Assembly (NCBI GenBank): GCA_954871525.1
Contig: OX940867.1
Span: forward strand, 17,585,343-17,649,342
Reading direction: 5' to 3'
Source of the DNA: Parietaria judaica
Taxonomy: Eukaryota > Streptophyta > Magnoliopsida > Rosales > Urticaceae
DNA length: 64,000 nucleotides
The position numbers and the translations under genes were made by a program. Positions 47,330 to 57,939 of this stretch are shown piece after piece (within the stretch, counting starts at the first letter, position 1; the number at the start of each line of letters is the position of its first letter). Under the pieces are notes generated by a model. The model did not search any database, was not told the origin of the DNA, and worked only from the letters and a program-made list of their open reading frames with translations.

Positions 47330-47660
47330 GGGTCGCCAGGCACAAGACCTCAACGGCGACGAAGACCGCCCGAGGGGTCGCGAGCTGTCTCCCGGCCAAC
47401 CTCAGAACCGCCCGGATGGTCGCCAGGGGGGTCGCCAGGCACAAGACCTCAACGGCGACGAAGACGAAAATCTCTCGAGGGGTCGCCAATTGTCTTCCGG
47501 CCAACCCTGGAACCGCCCGGAGGGTCGCCAGGGGGCCCGCCAGGCACCAGACCTCAACGACGACTAAGGCGAAGAACGCCAGAGAGGTTGTCAGCTGTCT
47601 CCCGCCCAACCTATGGACTACCATCAAGGTCACCAGGGGGTCTCGAGGCCTGAAACCCCA
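47330..47660 (+). repeat. In-frame gag repeats of Ty3 element 1 (99 and 105 bp)
   Basis: 'cacaagacct' occurs at 47341 and 47440 (99 bp), and a variant 'caccagacct' at 47545 (105 bp). A further copy before the solo LTR lies at 44488. Both spacings are multiples of three, so all frames tend to stay open; overlapping ORFs here are a consequence. The unit encodes Arg/Pro/Gly-rich sequence. Confidence 0.8.
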
Positions 47661-47852
47661 ACGAGGCTTAGGATCGCCAAGAAGAAGTCGTTTATATCAA
47701 ATATTACCTAGGGAATCACAAGGAGGGTCGCCTACCTGCCCCTGACCACCAGCAAGATCGTCATTGGAATCGCCAGGAGGGTTGCCAGCTTTCGCCTGAT
47801 CGCCTCCAAGGTCGCCCGTAGGAACGCCAGGATAGTCCAGTATGAGACAAAC

Positions 47853-48620
47853 ATGCAGATGAGAAGATACTCCGCCAACGTAATGTGCCAGGCATTCTGC
47901 CTAACTCTCACCAGCAACGCGTTCGATTGGTATCAGCGCTATCCCAAGATGAGTATCCACTTGTTTGACCAGCTAAAGGAAAAGTTTATCGCCCGCTTTG
48001 CCGGCGCCATGGTCCAAAGAAAGGGGAAATCCTATATGTGGTCCATCAAGAAGAAAAGCGACGAGCCACTGCAGAAGTTCCCCAACCGCTTCACAGAAGA
48101 ATCCAACCAAGTTAGTGAATACACCGACGGCGATGCAGTTATCGCCCTAATCGATGGACTGGAGAAGGGAGAACTCCTGATTTCCCTTTTCAAAGAGAGA
48201 CCGACGACCATGACGGACCTCATGGGGAGAGCAGCCTAACATATCTTTGTCGAGGAATACCTCGCCAGTCGGAAGACGACGGAACAAGGAGGTCGCCGTC
48301 AAGAGGAAGACCGTCCGAGCAATGATTCTCGAAGAAAAAAGAGTCGCGTCGACAGCAACAGGAGCCATAGGATTTAACCACGACGCAATGAGTTGCTATT
48401 GGACCCGGAGCGACCGCCCAAGAACCTCACGCCACTGACAACGACGCCTGACGAGATCCTCGCTTTGCATGGTAACAAGTTAAGGGAACCTCGCCCAATA
48501 CTGAAAAGTTCAAGGAAGGAAATGATCGCTAATGTCACTTTCATCGTGACTACGAACACCATACATCACAGTGCCGCAGTCTGCAGAAGTAGATCGAGAG
48601 CCTCATCCAAGACGGATAGC
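47853..48620 (+). pseudogene. Gag core of Ty3 element 1
   Basis: The frame contains CQAFCLTLTSNAFDWYQR, a Retrotrans_gag-type core with AVIALIDGLEKGELLISLF. It ends at a TAA (48237-48239) in the middle of what remains readable; sequence with [16 protein letters not shown] continues to about 48500 in a shifted frame. It is closely similar to the gag at 58170-58826. It would form the retrotransposon particle if intact. Confidence 0.85.
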
Positions 48621-48862
48621 TGAAAGAGTTCGTATGAAAATTCATAGCTGAATAAGTAACGTCAACACCACAACAACACCCGAATGGCAAGCGACCCCCG
48701 CAGCCTGCGGGCCGGAGCGACGACCGAGGGAAGGCAGCGGCGACAACCCTGCTACACGTCATTTTAACCATCTATGGAGGCCCAGAAACTAGAGATTCAG
48801 GCAAGAGTCGACGAGCTTACGCGAGAGCCACGAAGGAGGATCAACTAACATTCCAGGTTAAC

Positions 48863-49390
48863 TTGATGGGAAAAACCCCTCCAATCCGTACCGGAGAAAT
48901 GATTAACTTCACGGACGATGAGGCCTTCCCCATTAGCCATCCCCACAACAACGCAATCGTCGCCGAAGCTCCAGTAGCCAATAATTTGGTGAAAATGATC
49001 CTTATTAACAACGGGAGCTCCGTTGACGTCATCTTCAAAGCAGTCGTGGTCAAAATTCCACTCTTTGGCTTCGCCGGAGAGTGTGTGACCACAGAAGGGT
49101 CCATTAAATTGCCAACGACGTTCGGATCTGAAGACGGAGCAAAGGTGACCAGCATGGTCAGCTATCTGATCATCGACCAACTGTCGTCATACAACGCCAT
49201 CATCGGGAGACCGACGCTCAATAGCCTCCAAGACGTAAACTCCACTTACCACCTGCTCGTCAAATTCTCATTCCCCAAGGAGTCGGAATCATGCGGGTTA
49301 ACCAGAGGGAATCACGAGCTTACTCTGAGAAGGGCGTACGACGAAGCATGGCCGTCGCCATGGTCTCCATTATCCACCTAGAAGACGAAA
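48863..49390 (+). pseudogene. Retropepsin-type protease of Ty3 element 1, catalytic Asp lost
   Basis: Contains TPPIRTGEMINFTDDEAFPI, then MILINNGSSVDVIF, a mid-region with GFAGE, and YNAIIGRPTLNSLQ, the order of Tat-type aspartic proteases. The active-site position reads Asn-Asn-Gly (codon 49007-49009 is AAC), whereas the related element at 59271-59273 has Asp (GAC). The frame ends at 49379-49381 and the downstream reverse transcriptase is absent. Confidence 0.82.
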
Positions 49391-49744
49391 GGCCAAAGAA
49401 GGCAACAGAGAGCCCCGAGATCGCTAACCCTACTGTCGGACTCAGAAGAATACTCTACCTCCTCCGCCAGCACGAAGAGAAGCTGAGGCGCATAGAGTGC
49501 ACGTACGGAATCAAGCAGGAAGAACTGCCCGACTATGCGGTATACCAGCGTCTCGTCAAAAAGATGCATACGTGACTTCAAAAGTACAGAACAACGCTCG
49601 CCGTGCGCAGACCCGAAGCCAATTATCAGCCGCAGGCCGTTGTAAAAAACCCGACTGTAGCTGACTCTGTCCCCGACCTCGCTTGTAGAACTAACGCCCC
49701 TGCGGCTGAAGAAAAGAAAGACAAGTTCGCGCCACCACCACCAG
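49391..49744 (+). pseudogene. Linker between protease and RNase H of Ty3 element 1
   Basis: Open for about 60 codons (with LRRILYLLRQHEEKLRRIEC) to a TGA at 49573, then open again in a Pro/Glu/Lys-rich stretch. No reverse transcriptase motif such as YxDD or FxDD is present. It probably marks the joined ends of a deletion or a foreign linker. Confidence 0.5.
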
Positions 49745-50319
49745 AAGAAAAGATCGCCTCAGACGGACTAATATGGACCATACACGTCAACGGAGCCTCG
49801 ACGGCACAAGGAGTTGGGACAGGAATCATGATCATAGACCCGGAAAGAGACAAGAGGATGTACACCATGATCTTTGGGTTTAAAACCTAGAATGACAAAG
49901 CAGAATTCGGAACCCTCCTTGCCGGATTAAACCTCGCCAAGAGACTCGCTGTGAAAAACCTGAAGATACGCTGCAGCTCGAAGCTGATCGCATACTAGAT
50001 AAACGGCAAGTACCCAGAAGAAGAAGATAGCATGCTGGCGCAGTTCCAAGAAGCCATGGGTCGCCTAGCACCTATGTCATGGTACGATGTCGCCCAGGCT
50101 CCTAACCAGACGAACACTGAAGCTATAGCCCTTGCACGAATGACGACCAGCGACGACGAAAATGAACAGGAAGAAGCAGCAGACGAGGCGCCTACGGAGC
50201 AGTTGACCTTCCACGAGAAAGTCTTCGCCATCGGCACTGAAGGAGAACCCAAGTGGATGACCGCCATAGTCGATTGCCTCCACGAGGGAAAGCTACCCAT
50301 CCTACTTGCCGGCTGCTAA
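49745..50319 (+). pseudogene. RNase H-like domain of Ty3 element 1
   Basis: WTIHVNGASTAQGVGTGIMI is the first strand of an RNase H; the usual Asp of 'HVDGAS' is Asn (codon 49789-49791). Then come LLAGLNLAKRLAVKNLKIRC, NGKYPEEEDSMLAQF and NTEAIALARM, the order of the extra (archaeal-type) RNase H of Tat elements. Two in-frame stops break it (near 49888 and 49996). An acidic tail ends in LHEGKLPILLAGC. Confidence 0.78.
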
Positions 50320-50502
50320 AAAGGTCGCATCTCATGCCAACTAGTCTTTCCTGCTTTATTTCTATTTTCCAAGAAGCGCGAAGCGCATTGTCAAGCTCTG
50401 AATACGATCAAAGTTTCCCCGTTCAATAGTAATAAGAAGTTTATTCCTTTTTCGCAAAACTCCTTAGTTTTTTTCGCAATTACGTCGCAATTCCGCTAAA
50501 AC

Positions 50503-50520
50503 TAGGGGGTGATAGGGGAT
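50503..50520 (+). promoter_or_regulatory. Polypurine-like tract of Ty3 element 1
   Basis: 'tagggggtgataggggat' is the purine-rich run expected just before the 3' LTR, but no TGTTATG follows. The next 80 bases are unassigned. Confidence 0.5.
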
Positions 50521-50596
50521 AACTTAACTTGCTACACGGACGCGAAAAGCAAAAATCAAAAACTCTGAAGTCCATGAGTATCCGGTCTGGACTTGG

Positions 50597-51296
50597 ACAC
50601 GGATTTTTTTGGATTTGGACTTTCCAAATATGCGGCATAAGTACCTATGTTTAGATATTAATGGAAAAACTTGAAATTAATTTGGTTCATTAGATCGGTC
50701 AAGTTTGATCTTAACTGTTGGATCATGATAATTAATTTGGAAAGCTAAATTCGAAAATGACTTGGTGACCAAGCATGGATTTCGAAGTTGCTTAATTAAT
50801 TATATCCATTGGATTAGTTTAAGATTTATTCTTAACCATTGGATTGGAAATTAATTAACATGTAAATATGGAATGCAAAATTCGAATTTATTATAAAATA
50901 TGTCGAATTTTTGCTTGGTGAACAAGTAATGAGGCTTGACTTTATGCTAAATCAATATGGTTCATTAGATTGGTTATGGAATTAATTCCAACCATTGGAT
51001 CAAGGTTATTGATTTCGAATTTTCCATATGGGTACATAGAGAATACGAATTCTATTATATAAGGAAGTGATTGGATAATTGATTTATTCATGCTTTTCCT
51101 ATTTGGTTAAATCCCTAATTAATTAGAACCATTAAATCTTTGGTGATTCAATCTTGGCTATTGGTTTGAGTAATTAATTATATTTACCTATCATAGAATT
51201 CGAAATTCAAGGAAGGAAACTTCCCTTATTGGTTTTTCCATGAGCCTATAAATACAAGTCTAATTCTACACATTTCACACACCTTCCCCAGAGCAA

Positions 51297-51346
<50 letters not shown>

Positions 51347-51817
51347 GAGTCTGCAAATTTCTTAGCCTCTGATCTCTCTTTTCTGGTTCGGCTTAGTGAG
51401 ACATTGTTCTCCGAAAGCTTTAAAAGAACCATCAGTTAAAGTTTTTGCGAACGATTCCTGCCGGCGAAGCCCACGCTTCGGTACGAGGAATCTAGGAGAA
51501 TATCCCGGAAGATCACGGGAGTTTCCCTCAGTATCGGCGAAGCCTGCCCAGTTCAGGCCTTATGCATTGGGTCAATAAATGCAAACCTTTATTTACAGTT
51601 TATTTATTTCCTATAGACTAGATTATTAATAATGAATTTATGAACAAATAAATTAGTAATAATTTATCATATCTTGATTTTGGTTATTATACGATGATCA
51701 AATCGTTGTACGGGTAACAAGTTTTTCCGCTTTAATTTTTTTTTAAAATGTTACCCAGACGGTTTGACGGCATAAATTGTGATAATATAATCGGGAAACG
51801 TGATGAACTTCCCAACA
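50597..51817 (+). mobile_element. Truncated Copia LTR, plus orientation (last 1.2 kb)
   Basis: Homologous, in opposite orientation, to 44574-45785: shared words include 'tttccaaatatgcggcataa', 'tcctataaatacaag'-type TATA region and the terminal 'gatgaacttcccaaca' (ends 51817). The first 1.5 kb of the LTR is missing. Beyond 51817 a different coding-like sequence starts. Confidence 0.85.
51301..51346. repeat. (CT)n microsatellite inside the LTR leader
   Basis: An uninterrupted CT run expanded from the short 'gagagagggagagagatcg' of the other LTR copies (45090-45110). Confidence 0.92.
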
Positions 51818-52125
51818 ATACGGTTGTTCAACTTCATCATCTCCCATAAACTCATCCTCATCTATCATAAACGCGTGTTCTTCTTCTTCTTCTGCCCTTT
51901 GTCCTAAGGTTCGTCTCCGGGGCTTCAGGGGTGGTGCTTTTTCTTTGCCTTTACATGTTTCTTGAACTTTAGCATCTTGGGCAGCTTGAGCCTTAACTTG
52001 AGCTGCTTGGGCCTTAACTTGAGCTTCCTGGGCCTTAGCTTGGGCCCTTTATAATTTTGTAGCCTGCCACTTTCTCCTTGGCAACCTGGGCATTAAAGAT
52101 TGGCCCACGAGAAGACATTTCCGCA
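51818..52125 (-). pseudogene. Truncated ORF with KAQAAQV-type repeats
   Basis: From about 52125 the minus strand reads MSSRGPIFNAQVAKEKVAGY, then (after a frame change) repeated QAKAQEAQVKAQAAQVKAQ, a basic patch LKPRRRTLGQR and an acidic run EEEEEHAFMIDEDEFMGDDE up to the LTR border. The repeated part comes from 18-21-bp DNA repeats. It would be a helical, nuclear-type protein. The Copia LTR cuts it. I cannot name the gene; it may pair with the exon at 52685-52756. Confidence 0.45.
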
Positions 52126-52684
52126 ATCAAACTTGATCTTTTCCCACTTGTTACTTGAGCTTCTACAAGAGGACTAAACATGTAAATTGATTTTTACGCC
52201 AAGAGGAGTAAACATGTAAACCAAGGTGAATTAAAATATGCCAAATCAAAATGAACAAGTTTAGGTTTTTTATGCAACTACAAATCCTCTGACCTTACTA
52301 ATTATTAAAATATGAATGTAAAAAAGAGAATAAATTTCAACATTTACACTAAATAAACACCCAAATCTAACTCTATTCTAATATGACAAAAAAAAAAAGA
52401 ATAAACAATGCAACAATATCATCGATGTTAGCATAAAGGGAATAAAGTGAGAAGAATTTAGCATTCAAAAAGACAATCACAACAATTAACAATGCAAATT
52501 TCAGGGACCACAACCAAAAAAAGACAAAGTACCAATATCACATGCAAAGTTACTTCAACGACTCATTTAGTGTGTATAAAGGTCAAGAACAAGACAAGCT
52601 CATCATTTTCATGTCTCTTTATAAATACATCTTAAACTCTAAACAATCCCAGCAAAAAAATTACTAGGGTAAGAAACTTACCTA
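52126..52684. other. AT-rich stretch, possibly an intron
   Basis: No coding signal. It lies between two minus-strand coding-like pieces and could be the intron of a decayed gene. Confidence 0.35.
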
Positions 52685-52765
52685 ATGGAGGACCCTGTGA
52701 AGAACAATGACACCAACCAGTGTCATTTAATCCACCGCCTTCACTCTCAGACATGGCGGCGATTT
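52685..52765 (-). pseudogene. First-exon-like segment resembling a GRF zinc-finger start
   Basis: The minus strand begins MSESEGGGLNDTGWCHC and continues SSQGPPL up to a consensus donor (GTAAGT). A short Ser/Gly-rich start followed by a CxC pair is how plant GRF-type zinc-finger proteins begin, but the WTxxNPGRRF part that should follow was not found. The plus-strand 72-codon frame here is a shadow. Confidence 0.4.
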
Positions 52766-53166
52766 GAGGTGGCGAAGGGTACTCGCGATAGCAAGGAAGC
52801 TAGAAATTTTTCAGAGGAAGGTTTTTTAGGGGAAACTGTCGAGAGATTTAGGGTTAGAGTAGAGAGAATTAAATTTCATTATTATTATTCATTTCTTTTT
52901 TAATTCAGTTAAGTAAAAAAATAATAATTTAAAACCTTTAAAATTAAATACTGAGAAGACTTGTGGGATTGACACGTGGTTCAGAGTAACGGTTGGAGAC
53001 GGTGAGCTGACGGAATGTCCAAATAAAAAGAATTGGTACTTTGTCCGCTTAAAAAAAAGAATTGGTACTTATTGGGCCACATTTGCAAAGTAATGGTACT
53101 TTTGCCGGGATTAACCCTTCATAAAATTATTCCGAACAACATATCTGCTTTTTGAAACTTAATCAG
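52766..53166. other. Intergenic stretch with MITE scraps
   Basis: 'aaagaattggtactt' occurs twice (53026 and 53060), and 'gccgggattaaccctt' at 53106 resembles the end of the fold-back MITE family. Next to it are about 50 bp that may be the 5' leader of the Copia element whose LTR follows. Confidence 0.45.
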
Positions 53167-53183
53167 ACCGGCTCTGATACCAC
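53167..53183 (-). promoter_or_regulatory. Copia primer-binding site (initiator tRNA-Met type)
   Basis: On the minus strand GTGGTATCAGAGCCGGT contains TGGTATCAGAGC, the classical plant Copia primer site complementary to the 3' end of initiator tRNA-Met. It lies three bases after the LTR end. Confidence 0.9.
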
Positions 53184-53186
53184 TTT

Positions 53187-53819
53187 TGGGTTTTTCAAAG
53201 ATTTTTCTTAATGCCGAGGCGGAAATCACGGGATATCATTAAACAATATAGATCTAGACTAATTTTAAATATTAAGAAACAATTTAGACGTTACCAAACT
53301 TTAGGTACTTTTGCCAACTGTACCAAAGACGTTGTGAATCGCCTTGCTCTTCCTCTGGCCGTATCTCCTTCACTCCGGGATCGAGCACGTCAAATGTCGT
53401 GCCTCTATTTTGTCCACCACGTCGCTGCGGGAATGTCTTTGATGACCAGAAAACACCTCGTTGGACAGGATAAGTCCTCCTCGATGTTTTGATAAGAAAC
53501 CGATGAAGAACTGGGGAATAAGAAAATCGCGAGCTCTCTAGCTTAGGGGTATGCGAATTTTCTCTGAGTGTAGGGTTAAGGATGTTTCAATTATGAGCTA
53601 TATGTTGTTTTTATAATACAACATATAATGACCTAATGGGCTTTGTGTCCAATTAATGAATCCAAGCCCATTAAGCAATTATTAATTAATTCATATAACT
53701 AATTAATTGCCTCATATTTAATTCTCGGGCCCGAGTGGGCCCGATGCCTTTAATTATGTAGTCGGGTCAAAACCCGAAAGCCCGGTGGATATAATATTCC
53801 TATTTGGGCATTTCCTACA
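53187..53819 (-). mobile_element. Copia 5' LTR, 633 bp, internal region lost
   Basis: On the minus strand it starts TGTAGGAAATGCCC (53819) and ends GAAAAACCCA (53187), directly followed by the primer site. It is a different Copia family from the 2.7-kb LTRs. Only about 50 bp of internal sequence follow before unrelated repeats, so it is a truncated element. Confidence 0.82.
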
Positions 53820-55056
53820 ACCATTAAAATTCTAAAAAAAAACATTTGCAATTGAAGTATGTTAAAAGCCGGCATCATAGAAATGATTTGCTTATAGTTA
53901 TTCTAAAAAATAGAAAAAAGAAATTAGATTATGGATATATACATTTATATATACGTATAATTGGATTGGACGATGAAACTTGTTTGCACTTCCGGGGCAT
54001 ATTCAAAAGACACGGGTATTAAAATCCGGGGCATAATGAAGTCCAAAGCCACCATGTGCGCAATCAAAGCGGCAAAGATTGTGCTAGAGAGACTATAAGA
54101 GAGAATGTCACGTTTTGTGTCCGAGCGATGTTACGATGGAGAGAGCAACCTAAGTACCTAACTACGTCTACATTGTTTGACCAATATAGTAACGGACAGA
54201 GCGTTGCGACCGAGAAAGGGAGCGACCAATCGAATTCCTCAATGAACGAATGCTAAACGTAAAAGATGAATCCTACAATAGCTCTAATAAGTCTCTTGGA
54301 ATTCTTGATCAAAACATAAAAAAAAAATTAAAAAAAAATAATCAATGACTGATCGTGTGTATGGATATGTTCATGCATATCTATACAAAATAAATTTTAA
54401 AAGAAAGTAATGTAGACATAATGCATGCATTTCCATGTAAATGCATTTCTTTAAAAATAATGAATTAATTAGAATGGACGGATGCTCAATTTCATGAAGA
54501 AGTATTTTTTATGAAAAAAAAATCTAAAATATGAGAAAATAAAGATTGAGGATTGCTTGATTTATTTATACCATGTCGTGTCATTTAGGTGAGATTTTAT
54601 AGTAAAACCTCTATAAATTGAAAATGTTGGAAAAAAAATTAATAATATTACCAAATTATTTAATTTATAAAGTTTAGTTATATAACATAAAAATTACAAA
54701 AAAAAAAATTCTTATATAGCGGTCTTGGTTACGTAAGTTTATCAATTCCGTTATAATTCTAAGTTGAATGCTTTCATGATATATATTTATTTTACAATTC
54801 AAACTCTTATTCTCTATATAATTATATTCTTCTATCTTTCATATGAGTTTAGTCGTGCTTGTTTTATGTGATATCGAAGAATATTGATTGTTAAATGCTT
54901 ATTTTGTGATTTTTTTTTTTGCAATATTGTTGAATCGACAGATTATAAATTTAAGAATTACCTATGAACTTAATAGATATAATATTTTGTTGAGATAATT
55001 CGTTACCGTGTTAGAATCTTATGTAAACTAATTGGTCTATTATTGATGTTAATGTT
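53820..55056. other. AT-rich intergenic stretch
   Basis: No supported gene. The 66-codon frame at 54056-54256 is unrecognised. Sequence near 54550-54620 ('ataccatgtcgtgtcat', 'aaaacctctataaatt') looks like an old repeat. Confidence 0.4.
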
Positions 55057-56663
55057 TGTTATGTGCATTTTTCGTAACATATAAAAATTGGGCCCCCTTT
55101 GGCAAAGGTCAAAGCCCGTTAAGAAAAGTCAAAGCCTGTCATGGTAAGTCAGGGCCCATCACAAACGCCAAAGGCCCGGGACTGAAGAACTAAGACATTG
55201 GCGACGCCCGGGGTCCAAAAGGCGACGAGGCGACAAGGCGACGAGCCGACGAGCCGACAACCCGACGAAGCGACAAGGCGACAAGGCGACGAGGCGACAA
55301 GCCGACGAGGCGACAAGCCGACGAGGCGACGAGGCGACGAGGCGACGAGGCGACAAGCCCCCCTCGTCACAACTTGACGAGGGCGTAACTTGTGATCATT
55401 CCACAAGACGAGAAGATCCGAGCCCATGAAGATCATCGGGAAATCCTCCGGATTTCCCCGAACACAACAAGCGGATTCGCGGACAACCCGAAGACCCCTT
55501 TTTGCAGGCAAGGGGCTCCGACAAACCCCCTGTTGCAGGGAGAAATTCGCAGGACCCCTGGAGGTGCAATATTCAGGGAATTGGGAGGCCCCATAAGGTG
55601 CAATTCCTAGGGAATTCGCAGGCCCCTAGAGCTGCAGTTTCAGGGAATTGATTTTTCTATAAATAGGAGCCTTCCCCCCCTCATTTCCACACTCACTCAC
55701 AACTTTCTCCAGAGCATCTCTCTCTAGCTTTCTCTCTCTAAAAATTTGTCCACTCCTATAGGAGGAAGGACTTGAATAAGAACTGAGATCGATCTAGAAG
55801 CAGAGTCTTAGGCCTGAGAAGAAAGGTTGTTCGACAAGTCAGCTAAGGCGTCCCTCGCCAGGTGGGTAACCACGCTACCACATGCGAGGTCGACAAAGGA
55901 AGGAGCGTCCCTTCGTCGGGATAAGGCCCCTCGTTACACGAGGCCACCTACCCCGACAAGGTCGACTAGGAGCTTCCCTCGTCGGGATAAGGCCCCTCGT
56001 TACACGAGGCCACCTACTCCGACAAGGTTGACAAGAAGCATCCTTCGTCAGGTTAAGGCCTTCGCCAACACCAACGAGGTCGACGAAGAACACATCATGC
56101 CGGTAATACCCAGCCATCCGGCCAAGGGTCACCCCCGCGCCGCCAACATCGGCACTTCCGACGAGCAAAACCACATCGTCATTCACCCGCCGTTTATCAC
56201 TAACCCCGAACTACGTGGGACTTGATTCTCTTAAACTTAGATACGTAGGCAGCCTCGCCCAACCATAAGCGACGGGGCACGGGCCCATTCTACCCTTTTT
56301 TGCAGGTCCTCCCTCGACGTAGGAGCTCGCCAAGGAAGGAAAAGCATGAAAAATCATCAAGATTAGCATGGAGCTTCATCAGGACCGGAGTTCGCCCAGA
56401 AGAGGACATCGTCAAGACAAGGACTCCGCCCGGACGAAGAGCTTCGCCGTGAACTGGACTTCGCCACCACCAAAGAAGTTCGCCGAGGATCGTCAACGAC
56501 AGCCCGGAGATTCATCCAAGACGACGGAATCGCCTCCAGCTTTGACGATGAACAGTTAACCCGTGTTGACTCAGCATTCAATCATCGTTGTGTTCAGCGG
56601 GTCAATCTCGGGACCCGAACCTTGGATCCGACTCTAAGTTAAAGCCATTTTTACGCATTAACA
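55057..56663 (+). repeat. 5' LTR of Ty3 element 2
   Basis: Starts TGTTATGTGCATTTTTCG and ends CATTAACA, so the ends are inverted (TGTTA/TAACA). It holds 'gtcaaagcccg' repeats near 55110-55150, an 8-bp tandem array, a TATA-like box 'ttctataaatagg' (55654) and a GC-rich U5 with duplicated 'cgtcgggataaggcccctcg' blocks at 55914 and 55980. Confidence 0.85.
55219..55357. repeat. Tandem array of an 8-bp unit, about 17 copies
   Basis: The unit is 'aggcgacg' with 'aggcgaca' and 'agccgacg' variants, contiguous and without spacers. The Arg/Leu/Ser-rich ORFs read from it on the minus strand are artefacts of the repeat. Confidence 0.93.
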
Positions 56664-56666
56664 GTT

Positions 56667-56684
56667 TGGCGCTAGAAGAAGGGG
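56667..56684 (+). promoter_or_regulatory. Primer-binding site of Ty3 element 2
   Basis: TGGCGCTAGAAGAAGGGG lies three bases after the LTR and matches the site of element 1 except at one or two positions. Confidence 0.6.
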
Positions 56685-56913
56685 TAGCCCGAGAACACGC
56701 CTCGAGACCCTTCCAGCAATCGTCAGAAGAATGGAGCACGACGATCGCCATGACGAGCCGCACCAGTGCTTCACAATGCATGACGCCGCAACCGACGACC
56801 AGCGTCGCGCTCAATACGAGGGCCCAGACCCTCGCCAGGCGGACTCAGCCGCCTCGCCAAGTTCCATCAGCTGAAATCGGGAATGAAGATGGTGTCAACG
56901 ACGCTTCGCAGAG

Positions 56914-57695
56914 GTCAGGACCACCCGGACCCTCGCCAGGTTCGCCCGGAGGGTCGTCAGGACGTTCGCCAGGCCGAAAATCCCGAAGATGCCGAAGATC
57001 GCCGGAACTACTTGGACCCTCGCCAGGTTCGCCCGGGGGGTCGTCAGAAGGTTCGCCAGGCCAGAGATCCCGAAGATGCCGAAGATCGCCGGAACTACCC
57101 GGACCCTCGCCAGGTTCGCCCGGGGGGTCGTCAGGAGGTTCGCAAGGCCGAAGATCCCGAAGACGCCGAAGTTCGCCGGAACTACCCGAAACCTCGCTAG
57201 GTTCGCCCGGGGGGTCGTCAGGAGGTTCGCCAGGCCAGAGATCCTGAAGACGCCGAAGATCGCCGGAACTACCCGGACCCTCGCCAGGTTCGCCCGGGGG
57301 GTCGTCAGGAGGTTCGCCAGGCCGAAGATCCCAAAGATGCCGAAGATCGCCGGAACTACCCGGACCCTCGCCGGGTTCGCCCGGGGGGTCGTCAGGAGGT
57401 TCGCCAGGCCGAAGATCCCGAAGACGCCGAAGATCGCCGGAACTACCCGAACCCTCGCCAGGTTCGCCCGGGGGGTCGTCAGGATGTTCGCCAGGCTAGA
57501 GATCCCGAAGACGCCGAAGATCGCCGGAACTACGCAGACCCTCGCCAGGTTCGCCCGGGGGGTCGTCAGGAGGTTCGCCAGGCCGAAGATCCCGAAGACG
57601 TTGAAGATCCCTGGAACTCCCCGGACCCTCGCCAGGCTCGCCCGAGGGGTCGTCAGGAGGTTCGCCAGGCCGAAGACTTTAACGACATAGAGCAC
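56914..57695 (+). repeat. Nine tandem 87-bp units in the gag region of Ty3 element 2
   Basis: 'gccggaacta' or a variant recurs at 56914, 57001, 57088, 57175, 57262, 57349, 57436, 57523 and 57610, exactly 87 bp apart. Because 87 is 29 codons, several frames on both strands stay open for more than 200 codons. The sense product would be Pro/Gly/Ser/Arg-rich. The unit differs from the 99/105-bp unit of element 1, although both contain 'gggtcgtcag'/'gggtcgccag' words. Confidence 0.95.
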
Positions 57696-57939
57696 CGACG
57701 GAACATCCCAGACCCTCGCAAGGATCGCCTAGAAGGTCGCCAAGGGAACCGTCGTGATGAAGACCGCAACCTTGCCAGGGTATACATAGACCGCCCGGGG
57801 GGTCGTCAACCCTCACCAAGACACGAAGACGGAAGACGAGCTGAAGTTATATACCTCGAAGACTACAGAGAAGACCAGCAACGCGACCTCAGGGCTTCGC
57901 CCGACCGTCGTCTAGGTCACCAGGAGCCTCGCCAACCGC

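Larger units (their letters stand above)
42768..50596 (+). mobile_element. Ty3 retrotransposon 1, probably Tat lineage, defective and nested
   Basis: Order: 5' LTR (42768-44088), primer site (44092), repetitive 5' gag region (to 44573), inserted solo Copia LTR (44574-47322), remaining gag repeats and gag core (47328-48600), protease (48863-49390), RNase H (49745-50319) and a polypurine-like tract (about 50505-50520). The gag core, the CxxLK-type region and the LIxNGSS protease match those of the element at 55057, and this combination fits the Tat branch of Ty3 elements. Reverse transcriptase, the first RNase H and integrase are missing, as is the 3' LTR: Copia LTR sequence begins at about 50597 instead. 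Confidence 0.75.

Noticed and set aside
48841..49180. Minus-strand ORFs of 104-111 codons
   Set aside because: Antisense shadows of the Ty3 protease.
53167..53183. Possible tRNA gene piece (also at 59381)
   Set aside because: Only the 12-17 bases complementary to the tRNA 3' end are present, next to an LTR end; these are primer-binding sites.
53211..53492. 93-codon plus-strand ORF
   Set aside because: Lies inside a Copia LTR read in the antisense direction, with no domain.
55149..55511. 120-codon Arg/Leu/Ser-rich ORF
   Set aside because: Translation of the 8-bp tandem array; a period of eight cycles through frames and yields a false repeat protein.
56895..57695. ORFs of more than 230 codons on both strands
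   Set aside because: They come from nine 87-bp units; a period divisible by three keeps several frames open. Only the sense gag reading has family support, and that lies downstream.
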